Assembly: GCA_963768885.1 (NCBI GenBank)
Contig: CAVYJN010000007.1
Location: forward strand, 434,001 to 498,000
Length of the DNA: 64,000 bases
Origin: DASRIA01 sp963768885
GTDB lineage: Bacteria > Actinomycetota > Thermoleophilia > Solirubrobacterales > JBBDJG01
Direction: 5' to 3'
The notes under the pieces are model-generated. The model was not told the DNA's origin. It ran no database searches and saw only the letters and a list, made by a program, of their open reading frames with translations. Positions 17,501 through 27,285 of the stretch are shown piece by piece. Each line of letters opens with the position of its first letter. Position 1 is the stretch's first letter. Position numbers and translations under genes: made by a program.

Positions 17501-19379
17501 GGCCTCCAGGCAGGAGATGTCGATCACTCCCGCCCTGCCGCGGAAACCCTCCCAGAGGTCCTCGAGCAGGTATGTCTTGTGGCTCCCTCGCGACCGCTCG
17601 GTACGTCGAGTCCGAGAGCGGCGCCATGTCGTGGTGCCCGCCGAGGATCACCGGGAACGCCGTCTCGATCGTGCGCGGCGCGTCCTGCGGGCGGTCGATC
17701 GAAGGACGCGCCCCGAACACGGCGCGGCACGAGAAGTGCTCGATCTCGCGCTCGCGGTCGATCGCCGGGTTGGTGACGACCGCGACGGTCTCCTTGAAGT
17801 AGTCGGCCAGGTTCTGGCGCTCCTCCGAGAGCGCCGCCAGCGGCCCGTCGTAGCCGAGCGAGCCGATCGGCTCGGCGCCGTTGGACGCCATCTGCTGCAC
17901 GAGCTTGGTGTCCTCGCGCTGCCAGCCCATGCCCGCCAGGATCCGGTCGTCGACCTTCACCGGCTCGGACGGGCCGGCGGAGTCGTAGCCCGGGATCTCC
18001 GGCCCCTCCAGCGGGCCTCCCGTCGGGATCGCCTGCTCGAAGCCGGCGACGGCCTCCGCACCCGCGCGCTCGAGCCAGCGCTTGTGCACGAGCTTCTGCA
18101 TCTCCTGGTGGTCGAACAGCCGTGCGCCCTTGTCGCGCTTCACGCGCACCAGCACCTTCTCGCCGGGCGACAGCGGCTTCGGCTCGCCGACCATCTCCGC
18201 GAGCGGGACGACGCCGGGCTCGGAGCTGAAGACATAGGCATCCTCGGCCGGGATCTGCCACAGCGGGCGCAGCCCGAGCGCGTCGACCGAGAACACGTGC
18301 TCGTCGCCGTCGCGCGCGATCAGCGCGATCGGCCCCTGCGCGAACGGACCCATCGCCTGGCGCAGGTACATGTAGAAGCCGCGCAGCTCCTCCGGGAACT
18401 GGCGGATCTCGTTGACGATCGGCGGCACGGCCAGCTCCATCGCCTCGGGCAGCGAAAGGCCGCGCCGGTGAACGAGCGTCTCGATCAGGCGGTTGAGGTC
18501 CTGCGAGTCCGACGAGTCGTCGCGGATCGGCGCGCCCAGCATGAGCGACTCCGCGCGCAGCCGCGCGATCGTGTTGATCTCGCCGTTGTGGCCCAGCACC
18601 GAGAAGGGCTGGACCCGCATGAACGACGGCCACGTGTTGGTCGAGTAGCGGTTGTGGCCGAGCAGCGAGACCGTCTCGCTGCGGGGGTCGAGGAGGTCCT
18701 CGAAGTAGTTCTGGAGCACGAGCGGTGCGCCCATCACCTTGTAGACGCAGCTCTCCGCGGACAGCGACGCGACGTGCGCGTCGAGCGTGCTCTCGATCTC
18801 GATCGCGACGTCGAACAGAATCCGGTCGCGGCCCTCGGCGTCGGGGACGAGCACCCCGACCTGCCAGAAGTGCGGCTCCTCCTCGCGCGCGGTCGGGCCG
18901 AGCGCCGTGCTCGCGACCCTGTCCTCGCGCTCGGCCAGCACCCGCAGGCCGTTGCGGTGCAGGATCTGGCGGGCGCGCTGCTTGACCTGCCCGAAGTCGG
19001 CCGACCGCGACACGAACACGTGCGCGACGGCGAAGGCCGGGTCGAGCGCGAGGCGCGGCGCGTGGCCGCCGGCGCGGACCTCCTCCTGCCAGATCAGGCG
19101 CGGGATGTCGACCATCGCCCCGCAGCCGTCGCCCTCGCCGTCGACGTTCCCGGCGCGGTGGAGCATCTTCTGAAGGGCGACGAAGCCCTTCTCGATCACG
19201 TCATGCGTCGCGCGGCCGTCGCGGCGGACGGCGGCATAGAGCGCGCACGCGTCCTTGTCCTCGACCGTCTGCGGCGCGCGGCGGGGCCGGTAGGCCTGGG
19301 TTGACGAGAAGGGAATGCGGGCCTGCCCAGCCACTGCGGCCGCGTCCTGCTCGGACAGCTTCGAAGAATGAGCGCTCAT
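14537..19379 (-). CDS. gltB: glutamate synthase large subunit (broken by three single-base shifts)
   Basis: About 1,610 codons cover the whole family layout. The N-terminal glutaminase has its candidate nucleophile Cys in EDKDACALY. Next come the central domain, the FMN-binding synthase domain (SSMSFGSQGE, GFEGGTGAARQ), the [3Fe-4S] motif CTICRGCQLDTCHVGIATQ, and the C-terminal beta-helix rich in Gly (HFNGGSIGGSGLGAF). The enzyme makes two glutamates from glutamine and 2-oxoglutarate. The frame changes once at about 17530-17600, and a short stretch (about 15500-15597) is out of frame on both sides: read one base over it gives the expected KEASHKIAALAGDICGGP. The start ATG follows GGGAGGATAG. 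No gltD is nearby. The last 32 codons contain two perfect palindromes. Confidence 0.88.
14563..14632. repeat. two perfect inverted repeats inside the 3' end of gltB
   Basis: Palindrome A (14563-14588) has an 11-bp stem starting CCGCAAGTCTG with a CTCG loop. Palindrome B (14597-14632) has a 16-bp stem (TTCGACCGAATAGGCC and its complement) with a CGAC loop. They are 8 nt apart and encode the GltB tail. Neither has a T-tract. They sit between convergent genes and may end transcription both ways, or they are an inserted palindromic element. Confidence 0.75.
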
Positions 19380-19440
19380 CTATCCTCCCGGGTTCCGCGC
19401 CTTCTCCGAGCGGGCACGCGACGGGTTCTTGGGACGCGCA

Positions 19441-19446
19441 ATTATA
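19441..19446 (-). promoter_or_regulatory. gltB promoter -10 (TATAAT)
   Basis: A perfect TATAAT on the minus strand predicts a start near 19434 and a leader of about 55 nt carrying a GGGAGG Shine-Dalgarno before the gltB ATG. No convincing -35 is seen. Unlike many genes here, gltB is therefore not leaderless. Confidence 0.5.
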
Positions 19447-19584
19447 GTCCGCCTTCCAGTCGCGGCACGATGCGCCGCGAAGAAATGACGGAGAGCGTTC
19501 TTATCGCAATTTGCGACGAAATCTCACAGCCGTCCGCCGTGAGGGGCCCGATCCGGCGTCGCAGGCAGGCAGGATGAGGCTCGC

Positions 19585-20436
19585 GTGACGCCGACCATTC
19601 TCCCGTCCCCATGCCCGACCGTGACCGTGATCTCCCAGAAGGGGGGCACCGGGAAGACCACCATGGTGCGGACGCTGGCCGACGTGCTGCGGCGGGTGGG
19701 GCTCGACGTGCTCGCGGTCGACCTCGACCCCCAGGGCAACCTCTCCGACTACTTCGACGTTGACCCCGACGCCACGCCGACGATCGGCGAGGTGCTGGCC
19801 GGCCGCGCGAGGGCCGTGGACGCGATCCACAGGAACATGATCCCGGCGAACCTCGGCCTCGCCGAGGCGGAGCTGGTGCTGAGCGGGAAGATGGGCCGCG
19901 AGCTGACGCTCAAGCGAGCGCTGCGCGAGTCGCGGCGCCAGCACGACCTGATCCTGATCGACTGCCCGCCGGCGCTCGGGCTGCTGACCGTGAACGCGCT
20001 GGTCGCCGCGACCCACGCGCTGGTGAGCGCGGAGGGCGAGTACTTCTCGCTCCAGGGCGTCGAGCAGGTCCTGGAGGTGATGGAGCTCGCGCGCGACAAC
20101 CTCAACGAGGGCCTCCAGTGGCTCGGCGTGGTCCTCAACATGGCGGACATGCGCATGGTCCACACCCGCGAGACGCTCCAGCACATGCGCGAGAGCTTCG
20201 GCGACAAGGTCTTCATGACGGTCATCCGGCGCTCGGTGCGCTATCCGGAGTCGGCCGAGCGCGGCGTGTCGATCCTCGACTACCGCCCCGAGCTCGGCGG
20301 CGACTACGTACGGCTCGCCGACGAGCTGCTCGCCCGCCTCGGCGACGAGGAGTCGCGCGAGCGCCTGCGCGCGCTGCGCGAGGAGATGGTGGTCAGCCCA
20401 CAGGTCCCGGCGCAGGCGCGCCCCGACGCGGCCTGA
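19585..20436 (+). CDS. ParA/Soj-family ATPase
   Basis: The deviant Walker A motif (KGGTGKTT) is at residues 19-26, followed by VDLDPQGNLSDYF and IDCPPALGLL (Walker B region). The length of 283 and the soluble character fit chromosome-partition or cell-positioning ParA proteins. There is no parB or parS-like site next to it; instead an SDR follows 6 nt after the stop. It may be an orphan ParA that positions another cargo. The start is GTG. Confidence 0.8.
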   Translation: MTPTILPSPCPTVTVISQKGGTGKTTMVRTLADVLRRVGLDVLAVDLDPQGNLSDYFDVDPDATPTIGEVLAGRARAVDAIHRNMIPANLGLAEAELVLSGKMGRELTLKRALRESRRQHDLILIDCPPALGLLTVNALVAATHALVSAEGEYFSLQGVEQVLEVMELARDNLNEGLQWLGVVLNMADMRMVHTRETLQHMRESFGDKVFMTVIRRSVRYPESAERGVSILDYRPELGGDYVRLADELLARLGDEESRERLRALREEMVVSPQVPAQARPDAA

Positions 20437-20441
20437 CGAGC

Positions 20442-21306
20442 ATGGCCGAGCGCTACGACGTCCGCGACAAGGTCGTGCTGATCACGGGCGCCGCGCGCGG
20501 GATCGGCGCCGATGCCGCGCGGCGCATGGCGGCACGCGGCGCCAACGTCGCGCTCGTGGGGCTCGAGCCCGAGCTGATGAGCGAGGTCGCCCACGAGATC
20601 GGCGACCGCGCCGCATGGTTCGAGGCCGACGTCACCGACGCGGCCGCGCTGCAACGCGCGGTGGACGCGACGGTCGAGCGCTTCGGCGGCATCGACGTGG
20701 TGATCGCGAACGCCGGCGTCGCGCCGTTCGGGACGCTCGCGACGATCGACCCGGCCGACGTGGAGCGCACGTTCGACGTGAACCTGCTCGGCGTGTGGCG
20801 CACCATCCGCGCGACCCTGCCGCACGTGGTGGCGCGGCAGGGCTACATCCTCCCGATCGCCTCGCTCGCGGCCGCCCTGCACGGCCCGATGCTCGGGCAC
20901 TACGCGGCGACGAAGGCGGGCGTCGAGGCGTTCTCGAACAGCCTGCGCGCCGAGATCGCGCACACGGGGACGCGCGTGGGCGTCGCCTACTTCAGCTTCA
21001 TCGACACCGACATGGTGCGGCAGGGGCTCGACAGCCCGGCCGCCCGCCTGCTGCGCGAGGCCCTTCCGGGCCCGTTCAGCTCGACCGCGCCGCTGTCGGC
21101 CGCGGGCAAGGCGATCGAGCGTGGCGTGGCGCGGCGCGCCGACAAGGTCTATGCGCCGCGCTGGGTGCTGCCGATGACCTGGCTGCGCGGCATCTTCCAG
21201 CCACTCTCGCAGCGCGGCAACCGCGACAAGATCGCGGAGGCGGTGCGGCTGGCCGAGGCAGGACGCATCGGGCGCCGAGCGACCGATCGCCGAGCGCAGC
21301 GCATAG
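20442..21306 (+). CDS. short-chain dehydrogenase/reductase (3' end disturbed)
   Basis: Rossmann-fold motifs are present: TGAARGIG (cofactor), IANAGVAPFG (NAG motif), an IASLAA serine region, and HYAATKAGV (catalytic Tyr and Lys). Recognisable sequence ends near 21260. The reading frame then stays open to 22211, running antisense through all of thrB, which is not plausible. A TAG one base out of frame at 21304-21306 is the likely true end, so one indel around 21260-21300 is suspected. It is co-transcribed with the ParA gene. The substrate is unknown. Confidence 0.7.
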
Positions 21307-21314
21307 ATGGTTGG

Positions 21315-22178
21315 TTAGAGCGCCGTCACGTCGGCGCCCATCGCGACGAAGTTGAGCCGGCGCACGTCGGCCCAGCCGCCCGCTTCCTGGCGCAGGCGCT
21401 CGACCAGCGCGCCGGTCTGCTCGAAGAAGACCCAGAAGAGCACGGTCGGCCCGGCGCCCGAGATCGTCGCGCCGAGCGCACCCAGCTCGCCCGCGCGCTC
21501 GACCAGCTCCATCGACCGGGGATAGAGCGAGCGCCGGTAGGGCTGGTGCAGCCGGTCGTCGAGGCCGCGCGCGATCTCGGCGAGGTCGCCGTGCGAGAGG
21601 CCGAGCGCGAGGGTCGCCGCGCGCGCCACGTTGAAGGTCGCATCCGCGAGCGGGACCTCGGCCGGCAGCGCCCGGCGCGCCGACGTCGTCGGCACCGGAT
21701 CCGACGGCACGACCGCCACCGCCTCGAGGCCCGCGGGCGGCTCGATCACGGTCACGTGGTCGCCGGCGCAGATCACGAACCCGCCGTAAAGCGAGGCGGC
21801 CACGTTGTCGGGGTGCCCCTCCACGGCGAGCGCGTGCTGCAGCAGCTCGTCGCGGCCGAGCGCGAGCTCGTACATGTGGTCCGCGGCGATCAGCCCGCCG
21901 ACGATCGCGGCCGCGCTCGACCCGAGCCCCGCCTCGAGCGGGATCTCCGACCGCACGCGGAAGCTCAGTCCGTCGACCGGGTGAAGCCGCGCGAACGCGC
22001 GCACGCAGAGGTTGCTCTCGTCGGCCGGCAGCCGCTCGTCGCCCGGATCCACCGAGAACTGCCCCGTCTCCTCGACCTCGAGCTCGAGGTGCAGCGACAC
22101 CGCCGCCGCCATCGCGTCGAAGCCGGGCCCGAGGTTCGCCGACGAGCCGGGCACGCGCACCCGGCGGCGGCGTCCCAT
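21315..22178 (-). CDS. thrB: homoserine kinase
   Basis: A GHMP kinase of 287 residues: VRVPGSSANLGPGFDAM at the N-terminus, the ATP-binding loop EAGLGSSAAAIVGG, and GATISGAGPTVLF near the C-terminus. It phosphorylates homoserine in threonine synthesis. The ATG overlaps the thrC stop (ATGA), making it the last gene of lysA-hom-thrC-thrB. Confidence 0.9.
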   Translation of the reverse strand: MGRRRRVRVPGSSANLGPGFDAMAAAVSLHLELEVEETGQFSVDPGDERLPADESNLCVRAFARLHPVDGLSFRVRSEIPLEAGLGSSAAAIVGGLIAADHMYELALGRDELLQHALAVEGHPDNVAASLYGGFVICAGDHVTVIEPPAGLEAVAVVPSDPVPTTSARRALPAEVPLADATFNVARAATLALGLSHGDLAEIARGLDDRLHQPYRRSLYPRSMELVERAGELGALGATISGAGPTVLFWVFFEQTGALVERLRQEAGGWADVRRLNFVAMGADVTAL

Positions 22179-23213
22179 CAGCCGAGCACCGCGCGCTCGA
22201 CCGCGGCGTAGTCCGGGTCGCACACGGTGACCTCGACCGCCTCGAGCGCGGTCTCGGGGTCCTTCAGCCCGTGGCCCGTCAGCACGCACACGAGCAGCGC
22301 CGCGTCGCGCGGCGGGTACTTGAGCACGCCCGCGACGCACGCGGCCGACGCCGGCTCGCAGAACACGCCCTCGGTCGACGCGAGCCACCGCTGGGCGTCG
22401 AGGATCTCCTGGTCGCTCACGGCCGCGATCCTCCCGCCGGACTCGTCGAGGGCGGCCTCCGCCTCCTTCCAGCGCGCGGGGTTCCCGATCCTGATCGCCG
22501 ACGCGACGGTCTCGGGCTTCTCGACGGCATGCCCGAGCACGATCGGCGCCGCGCCCTCGGCCTGGAACCCGTACAAGACGGGCCGGCCCTGGCCGTACTC
22601 GACGAACCCCTTCCACCACGCGGTCACGTTGCCGGCGTTGCCGACGGGGATCGCGAGCGCGTCGGGCGCGGCGCCCGAGGTCGTCGCAGACCTCGAACGC
22701 GGCCGTCTTCTGCCCCTCGATCCGGTAGGGGTTGATCGAGTTCACGAGCTCGACGGGCTGGCGCTCGACGATCTGCTTCACGAGCGCGAGCGCCTGGTCG
22801 AAGTTGCCGCGCAGCGAGATCACGCGCGCGCCGTGCATCACCGCCTGCGCCAGCTTGCCGCGGGCGATCTTGCCCTCGGGCACGATCACCGCCCCGCGCA
22901 TCCCGGCGCGCGCGGCGTACGCGGCGGCGCTCGCGGCGGTGTTCCCGGTCGAGGCGCAGATGATCGCCTCCGCGCCCTGGCCCTTCGCCCACGACACGGT
23001 GACCGTCATGCCGCGGTCCTTGAAGCTTCCCGTCGGGTTCATGCCCTCGACCTTCAGGTGGGTCTCGACGCCGATCCGCTCCGACAGGCGGGGGGCGTGG
23101 ACGAGCGGCGTCGAGCCCTCCATCAGGCTCACCACGGGCACGTCCGGGTCGAGCGGCAGGCGGTCGCGGTAGCGCTCGATCAGCGGGACGCGTTCCTGCA
23201 CGACGGGGCTCAC
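22178..23213 (-). CDS. thrC: threonine synthase (one frameshift)
   Basis: A PLP-dependent fold-type II enzyme. The N-terminal part has the PLP lysine in NPTGSFKDRGM and the CASTGNTAASAAAY motif. The frame changes around 22660-22680 in a GC-rich run; the C-terminal part continues as AIPVGNAGNVTAWWKG through VFCEPASAACVAG to the stop. One extra base explains the break. The GTG start overlaps the hom stop and the stop overlaps the thrB start. It converts phosphohomoserine to threonine. Confidence 0.88.
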
Positions 23214-24445
23214 GACTGGAACTCCTCCTCGATCACGCGGATCGAGCGCGGACGCGAGCGCAGCAGGGCGAGCCGCGAGAGCTCCTCGAGCGCGCTGCGG
23301 AACCGCCCCTCGGCAACCGGGTGCATGACCATCACGAGGCGCGCGTTCTCGCCGATGCCCTTCTGCACGACGCTCTTCACGCTGACCGCGTTGTCGCCCA
23401 GCACCCGCGCGACCTGGGCCAGCACTCCCGGCGCGTCCTCCACCTCGAGGTGCAGGTAGAAGGCGGACTCGACCTCCTCCTCGGGCAGGAAGCGCGGCTG
23501 CTCGATCGGGTCGAGCTCCATCCCCGGCGAGCTCATCACCGAGACGACGTCGCCGAGCACGGCCGACGCGGTCTGCGGGCCGCCGGCCCCCGGACCGGAA
23601 AGCGTGACCTCGGTGATCGCGGCGGACTCGAGCGTGACCGCGTTGAAGGGCCCGCCGACGGACGCGAGCGGGTGCCCGCCGTAGAGGAAGCAGGGGAAGA
23701 CCCGCACGCTGACCCCGCCGTCGCGCCGCTCCGCGACGCCGAGCAGCTTCAGCACCAGCCCGAACTCCTTCGCGTAGTCGATGTCGTCGGGCGTGATCTC
23801 CTCGATGCCCTCGAAGGGGACGTTGTCGAGCGACACCGCCGCGTGGAACGCGAGGCGCGCGAGGATCGCCATCTTCGCCGCCGCGTCCTTCCCGTTGACG
23901 TCCTCGGTCGGGTCGGCCTCGGCGTAGCCCAGCTCCTGCGCGCGCTTCAGCACGTCCCCGTACGGGGCGCCGGTCCGCGCCATCTCGGTGAGGATGAAGT
24001 TGGTCGTGCCGTTCACGATGCCGTGCACCTTCTCGATGTGCGCGCCCGCGAACGACTCGCGCATCACGCGGATCACCGGGACGACGCCCGCGACCGCCGC
24101 CTCGTAGCGAAGCTGCGCCCCGTTCGCGCGCGCGGCGGCGAACAGCTCGTCACCGTGCTGCGAGAGCAGCTGCTTGTTCGCGGTCACGAGCGGCTTCCCC
24201 GCCTCGAGGGTGCGCAGGGCGTAGTCGCGCGCGGGCTCGATCCCGCCGATCAGCTCGACCACGGCATCGGAGGAGGCGAGGATCTCGTCGAAGGACCCGC
24301 GCGAGCGCGTCAGCACTCCGGCGATCTCGGGACGGCGGCCGGTCGCGACCGCGATCGCGTCGGCGCGCTCGGCGAGCAGGGAGTCGAACGCCGACCCCAC
24401 CGTTCCGTGACCGAGGAGGCCGACCCGGAAAGGCTCGGCCGTCAT
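23210..24445 (-). CDS. hom: homoserine dehydrogenase with ACT domain
   Basis: The N-terminal NAD(P) domain starts RVGLLGHGTVGSAF; the catalytic region shows GIVNGTTNFILTEM and AEADPTEDVNGKDAAAK. The last 80 residues form an ACT domain (HLEVEDAPGVLAQVARVLGD), which in this family gives threonine feedback control. The 411-residue length is normal. It overlaps lysA upstream and thrC downstream by 4 nt each. Confidence 0.93.
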   Translation of the reverse strand: MTAEPFRVGLLGHGTVGSAFDSLLAERADAIAVATGRRPEIAGVLTRSRGSFDEILASSDAVVELIGGIEPARDYALRTLEAGKPLVTANKQLLSQHGDELFAAARANGAQLRYEAAVAGVVPVIRVMRESFAGAHIEKVHGIVNGTTNFILTEMARTGAPYGDVLKRAQELGYAEADPTEDVNGKDAAAKMAILARLAFHAAVSLDNVPFEGIEEITPDDIDYAKEFGLVLKLLGVAERRDGGVSVRVFPCFLYGGHPLASVGGPFNAVTLESAAITEVTLSGPGAGGPQTASAVLGDVVSVMSSPGMELDPIEQPRFLPEEEVESAFYLHLEVEDAPGVLAQVARVLGDNAVSVKSVVQKGIGENARLVMVMHPVAEGRFRSALEELSRLALLRSRPRSIRVIEEEFQS

Positions 24446-25716
24446 GCGTCGCGCGCCGCCAGGTCCTCGAAGGTCTCGCGCCGCACGACGACACGCGCCT
24501 CGCCGTCCCGGCAGAAGATCACGGGCGGCCGCGGCACCCCGTTGTAGTTGTTCGCCATCGCGTAGCCGTACGCGCCCGTGGCCGGCGTGACGAGCAGGTC
24601 GCCGACCTGCGGGTCGGGGAGCGCGACCTCCTTGATCAGGATGTCGCCCGACTCGCAGTGCATCCCCGCGATCGTCGCGAGCTGGGTCCCCATCGCGTCG
24701 GGCCGGTCCGCGATCGCCGCGTCGTAGCGCGACCCGTACAGCATCGGGCGCAGGTTGTCGGACATGCCGCCGTCGACCGCGACGTAGGTGCGCACGCCGG
24801 GGATCTCCTTGATCGTGCCGATCCGGTAGACGGTGATGCCCGAGTTGCCGACCAGCGAGCGGCCCGGCTCGATCAGGATGCGCGGGACCGGGTCGAACGC
24901 GGCCTGCACGCCCTTCACCTTCACGTCGGCGTAGTCGTCGATCGAGGCAGGCTCGTCCTCGGACGTGTAGGCGATCCCGAGCCCGCCGCCGATGTTGAGC
25001 AGCCGGCAGTCGAAGTCGATGAAGTCGGCCAGCAGCTGGATCGTGCGCGTGTAGGGCTCGAGCTCGAATATCTGCGAGCCGATGTGCGCATGGATCCCGA
25101 CGAGGTTGAGGCGCTTGGACGCGCGCACGCGCCGCACCGCCTCGGCGGCGAGCCCGTCCTCGAGGCCGAAGCCGAACTTCGAGTCGAGCTGCCCCGTCTG
25201 GATGTAGGAGTGGGTCGAGGGCTTGATTCCCGGCGTGACCCGGATCAGAACATCTTGCGAGCGACTCAAGAGTCGCTCGCAGCGGTCGAGCTCCGAGAAC
25301 GAGTCCAGCACTAGGTATCCGACCCTGGAATCGAAGGCGTAGCTCAGCTCGGCGTCGCTCTTGTTGTTGCCGTGCATGAACAGGCGCTGCGGCGCCACGC
25401 CGGCCTTCAGCGCGAGGTACAGCTCACCGCCGGAGGCGACGTCGACCGACAGGCCCTCCTCCGCCATCACCCGATAGGCGGCCGTGACCGGCAGCGCCTT
25501 GGACGCGTAGATCACCTCGAAGTCGTCGGTCCGCGCCCCGAAGGCCTCCAGGTAGGAACGCGCGCGGGCGCGCATGTCGTCCTCCGCGTAGATGTAGGCG
25601 GGGGTGCCGTGCTGCTCCGCCAGCTCGACCACGTCGCAGCCGCCCACCTCGAGGTGGCCGAGCGCGTTGACGCGCGAGCCGAGCGGGTACGCGTGACTGA
25701 GGGCGGTAGCCGCCAT
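24442..25716 (-). CDS. lysA: diaminopimelate decarboxylase
   Basis: An alanine-racemase-fold PLP enzyme of 424 residues: the PLP lysine in VIYASKALPV, the HAHIGSQIFE motif, the phosphate-binding LNIGGGLGIAY, the subunit-crossing MHCESGD cysteine, and AYGYAMANNYNG at the end. It makes lysine from meso-diaminopimelate. It is first in the aspartate-family operon. The start lies only 13 bp from the divergent hydrolase, so its promoter must sit inside that gene. Confidence 0.93.
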   Translation of the reverse strand: MAATALSHAYPLGSRVNALGHLEVGGCDVVELAEQHGTPAYIYAEDDMRARARSYLEAFGARTDDFEVIYASKALPVTAAYRVMAEEGLSVDVASGGELYLALKAGVAPQRLFMHGNNKSDAELSYAFDSRVGYLVLDSFSELDRCERLLSRSQDVLIRVTPGIKPSTHSYIQTGQLDSKFGFGLEDGLAAEAVRRVRASKRLNLVGIHAHIGSQIFELEPYTRTIQLLADFIDFDCRLLNIGGGLGIAYTSEDEPASIDDYADVKVKGVQAAFDPVPRILIEPGRSLVGNSGITVYRIGTIKEIPGVRTYVAVDGGMSDNLRPMLYGSRYDAAIADRPDAMGTQLATIAGMHCESGDILIKEVALPDPQVGDLLVTPATGAYGYAMANNYNGVPRPPVIFCRDGEARVVVRRETFEDLAARDA

Positions 25717-25729
25717 ACTGCCGCGCATT

Positions 25730-26470
25730 ATGGAGTACAGCCCACCCCGACCACCGAGCGAGACGGGAAGCCTGGCCGGCATCTCGTGGTGCCTGTGGCG
25801 CCCGGACGGCCGGGGGCCGTGGCCCGCGGTGATGGTGCTGCACGGAGCGGGCTCGCGCAAGGAGAACCACGCCGACTTCGCGCGCCTGGCGACCGCCAAC
25901 GGCTTCGTCGCGCTCACCTTCGACAACCGCGGCCACGGCGAGACCGAGGGCGACCTCGACCCCAGCGTGGTGGACGACCTGCGCCTGCTGGCGGAATGGC
26001 TCGCCGCACGGCCCGAGGTCGACGAGCGGCGGGTCGCCGCGCGCGGTTCGAGCATGGGCGGCCTGATGGCGATCCACGCAGGCGCCGCGAGCGACCGCGT
26101 GGCCGCGGTGATCGCGATCTGCCCGGCCGCGCAATGGATGCTCGCCGAGGACGTGCGGCGCATCGCCGAGGGCCGGCCGCCTCCACCCGGCAGCGCGTTC
26201 GCCGAGATGCGGATCGACGCGCCCGCGCTCGCGGGCTGGCTCGAGACGAGCGACGTCGGCGAAGCCGTGCGGCACATGGGGGCGAAGCCGCTGCTGCTGA
26301 TCCACGCGCGGGGGGACGAGGTCGTCCCCTACACGCACTCGGAGAAGCTCTACGAGCTGGCGCAGGAGCCGAAGAAGCTGGTGCTGCTCGAGGGCGGCGA
26401 CCACCGCTCCGCGCAGCACGACGCGGAACTGCAGGGCGAGTCCCTGCGCTGGCTCGCGCGCGCGATCTGA
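25730..26470 (+). CDS. alpha/beta hydrolase (dienelactone-hydrolase-like)
   Basis: The 246-residue protein has the nucleophile elbow ARGSSMGGLMA (Ser in GxSxG form), an N-terminal MVLHGAGSRKENH oxyanion region, an Asp in HARGDEVVPYTHS, and the His in EGGDHRSAQHD. This is a cytoplasmic esterase or acyl hydrolase of unknown substrate. The stop is 7 nt from the convergent lgt stop. Confidence 0.82.
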   Translation: MEYSPPRPPSETGSLAGISWCLWRPDGRGPWPAVMVLHGAGSRKENHADFARLATANGFVALTFDNRGHGETEGDLDPSVVDDLRLLAEWLAARPEVDERRVAARGSSMGGLMAIHAGAASDRVAAVIAICPAAQWMLAEDVRRIAEGRPPPPGSAFAEMRIDAPALAGWLETSDVGEAVRHMGAKPLLLIHARGDEVVPYTHSEKLYELAQEPKKLVLLEGGDHRSAQHDAELQGESLRWLARAI

Positions 26471-26477
26471 GCCCTGG

Positions 26478-27246
26478 CTATGCGCCGGCGGGCTGTGCCG
26501 CCAGGCCGCCCGGCCGCCGGCTGACGACCGCGATCCACGCGAAGCCCGCGAGCATCATCGCGAGGCTCTCGAGCTGCGGCGTGGTGAGGCCGGCGACCGT
26601 CTCGTCGTTTCGTCGCACGAACTCCACGAGAAAGCGCTCGAGCCCGGCCAGAGCCAGGTAGAGCGCGAACAGCACGCCGGGCCTGAAGCGGTCGCGCCAC
26701 TGCCAGAGCAGCCACGCGACGAGCCCCATCGCGAGCGTCTCGTAGACCGGCGACGGGTGGACCTCCTCGTTGGTCGGGACGGTCCCGTCCGGGTACGACA
26801 TCGCCCAGGGGAGGTCCGAGGCCTTGCCGTAGTCGCCGTCGCCCGAGAGCTGGCAGCCGATCCGGCCGATCGCATACCCGAGCGCGAGCGGCACCGACGC
26901 GACGTCGAGCAGCACGAGCGTGAGGAAGCCGCGCCACCAGGCCCAGGCGAACACCGCGAGCGCGCCGCCGATCGCCCCCCCGTACCAGACCAGCCCGGAG
27001 CCCGGAGAAGATGTTCCCGAGCAGGTCGTCGGAGACGTCGCTCCAGTTCTGCAGCAGGTAGTAGACGCGCGCGCCGACGATCCCGCCGAGGAGCGCGGCG
27101 AAGGTCATCTCGTACGCCCAGTCGACGGGCTTGTCGAGCTCCTTGAAGCGGCGCGCGATCACCGCGCCGGCGGCCAGGAAGCCGAGCGCGAACATCAGCC
27201 CGAAGGTCTTCAGGCTGAGGGGGCCGAGGTCGATCTCGGGCTGCAC
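26478..27246 (-). CDS. lgt: prolipoprotein diacylglyceryl transferase (one frameshift)
   Basis: The N-terminal part includes LKTFGLMFALGFLAAG, GGIVGARVYYLLQNW and GNIFSG. The signature GRIGCQLSGDGDYG and the C-terminal RFLVEFVRRND follow. The frame shifts at about 27001-27005: removing one base of a C run gives GLVWYGGAIGGALAVFAW. The multi-pass membrane enzyme attaches diacylglycerol to lipobox cysteines. The GTG start is 8 nt after a GATAAT hexamer (leaderless). Confidence 0.88.
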
Positions 27247-27254
27247 GGGGGGCG

Positions 27255-27278
27255 ATTATCGCGTGCACGCGGGATACT
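27255..27278. promoter_or_regulatory. divergent leaderless promoters for lgt and a SnoaL-like gene
   Basis: Minus strand GATAAT (27255-27260) ends 8 nt before the lgt GTG; plus strand GATACT (27273-27278) ends 7 nt before the ATG at 27286. The two starts are 39 bp apart. Confidence 0.55.
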
Positions 27279-27285
27279 GGCGGCA

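Noticed and set aside
17244..19304. Plus-strand frame of 686 codons opposite gltB
   Set aside because: It is antisense to clear GltB sequence and has the same low-complexity shadow composition.
26758..27146. Frames opposite lgt
   Set aside because: These are complements of lgt; the lgt signature motifs decide the coding strand.
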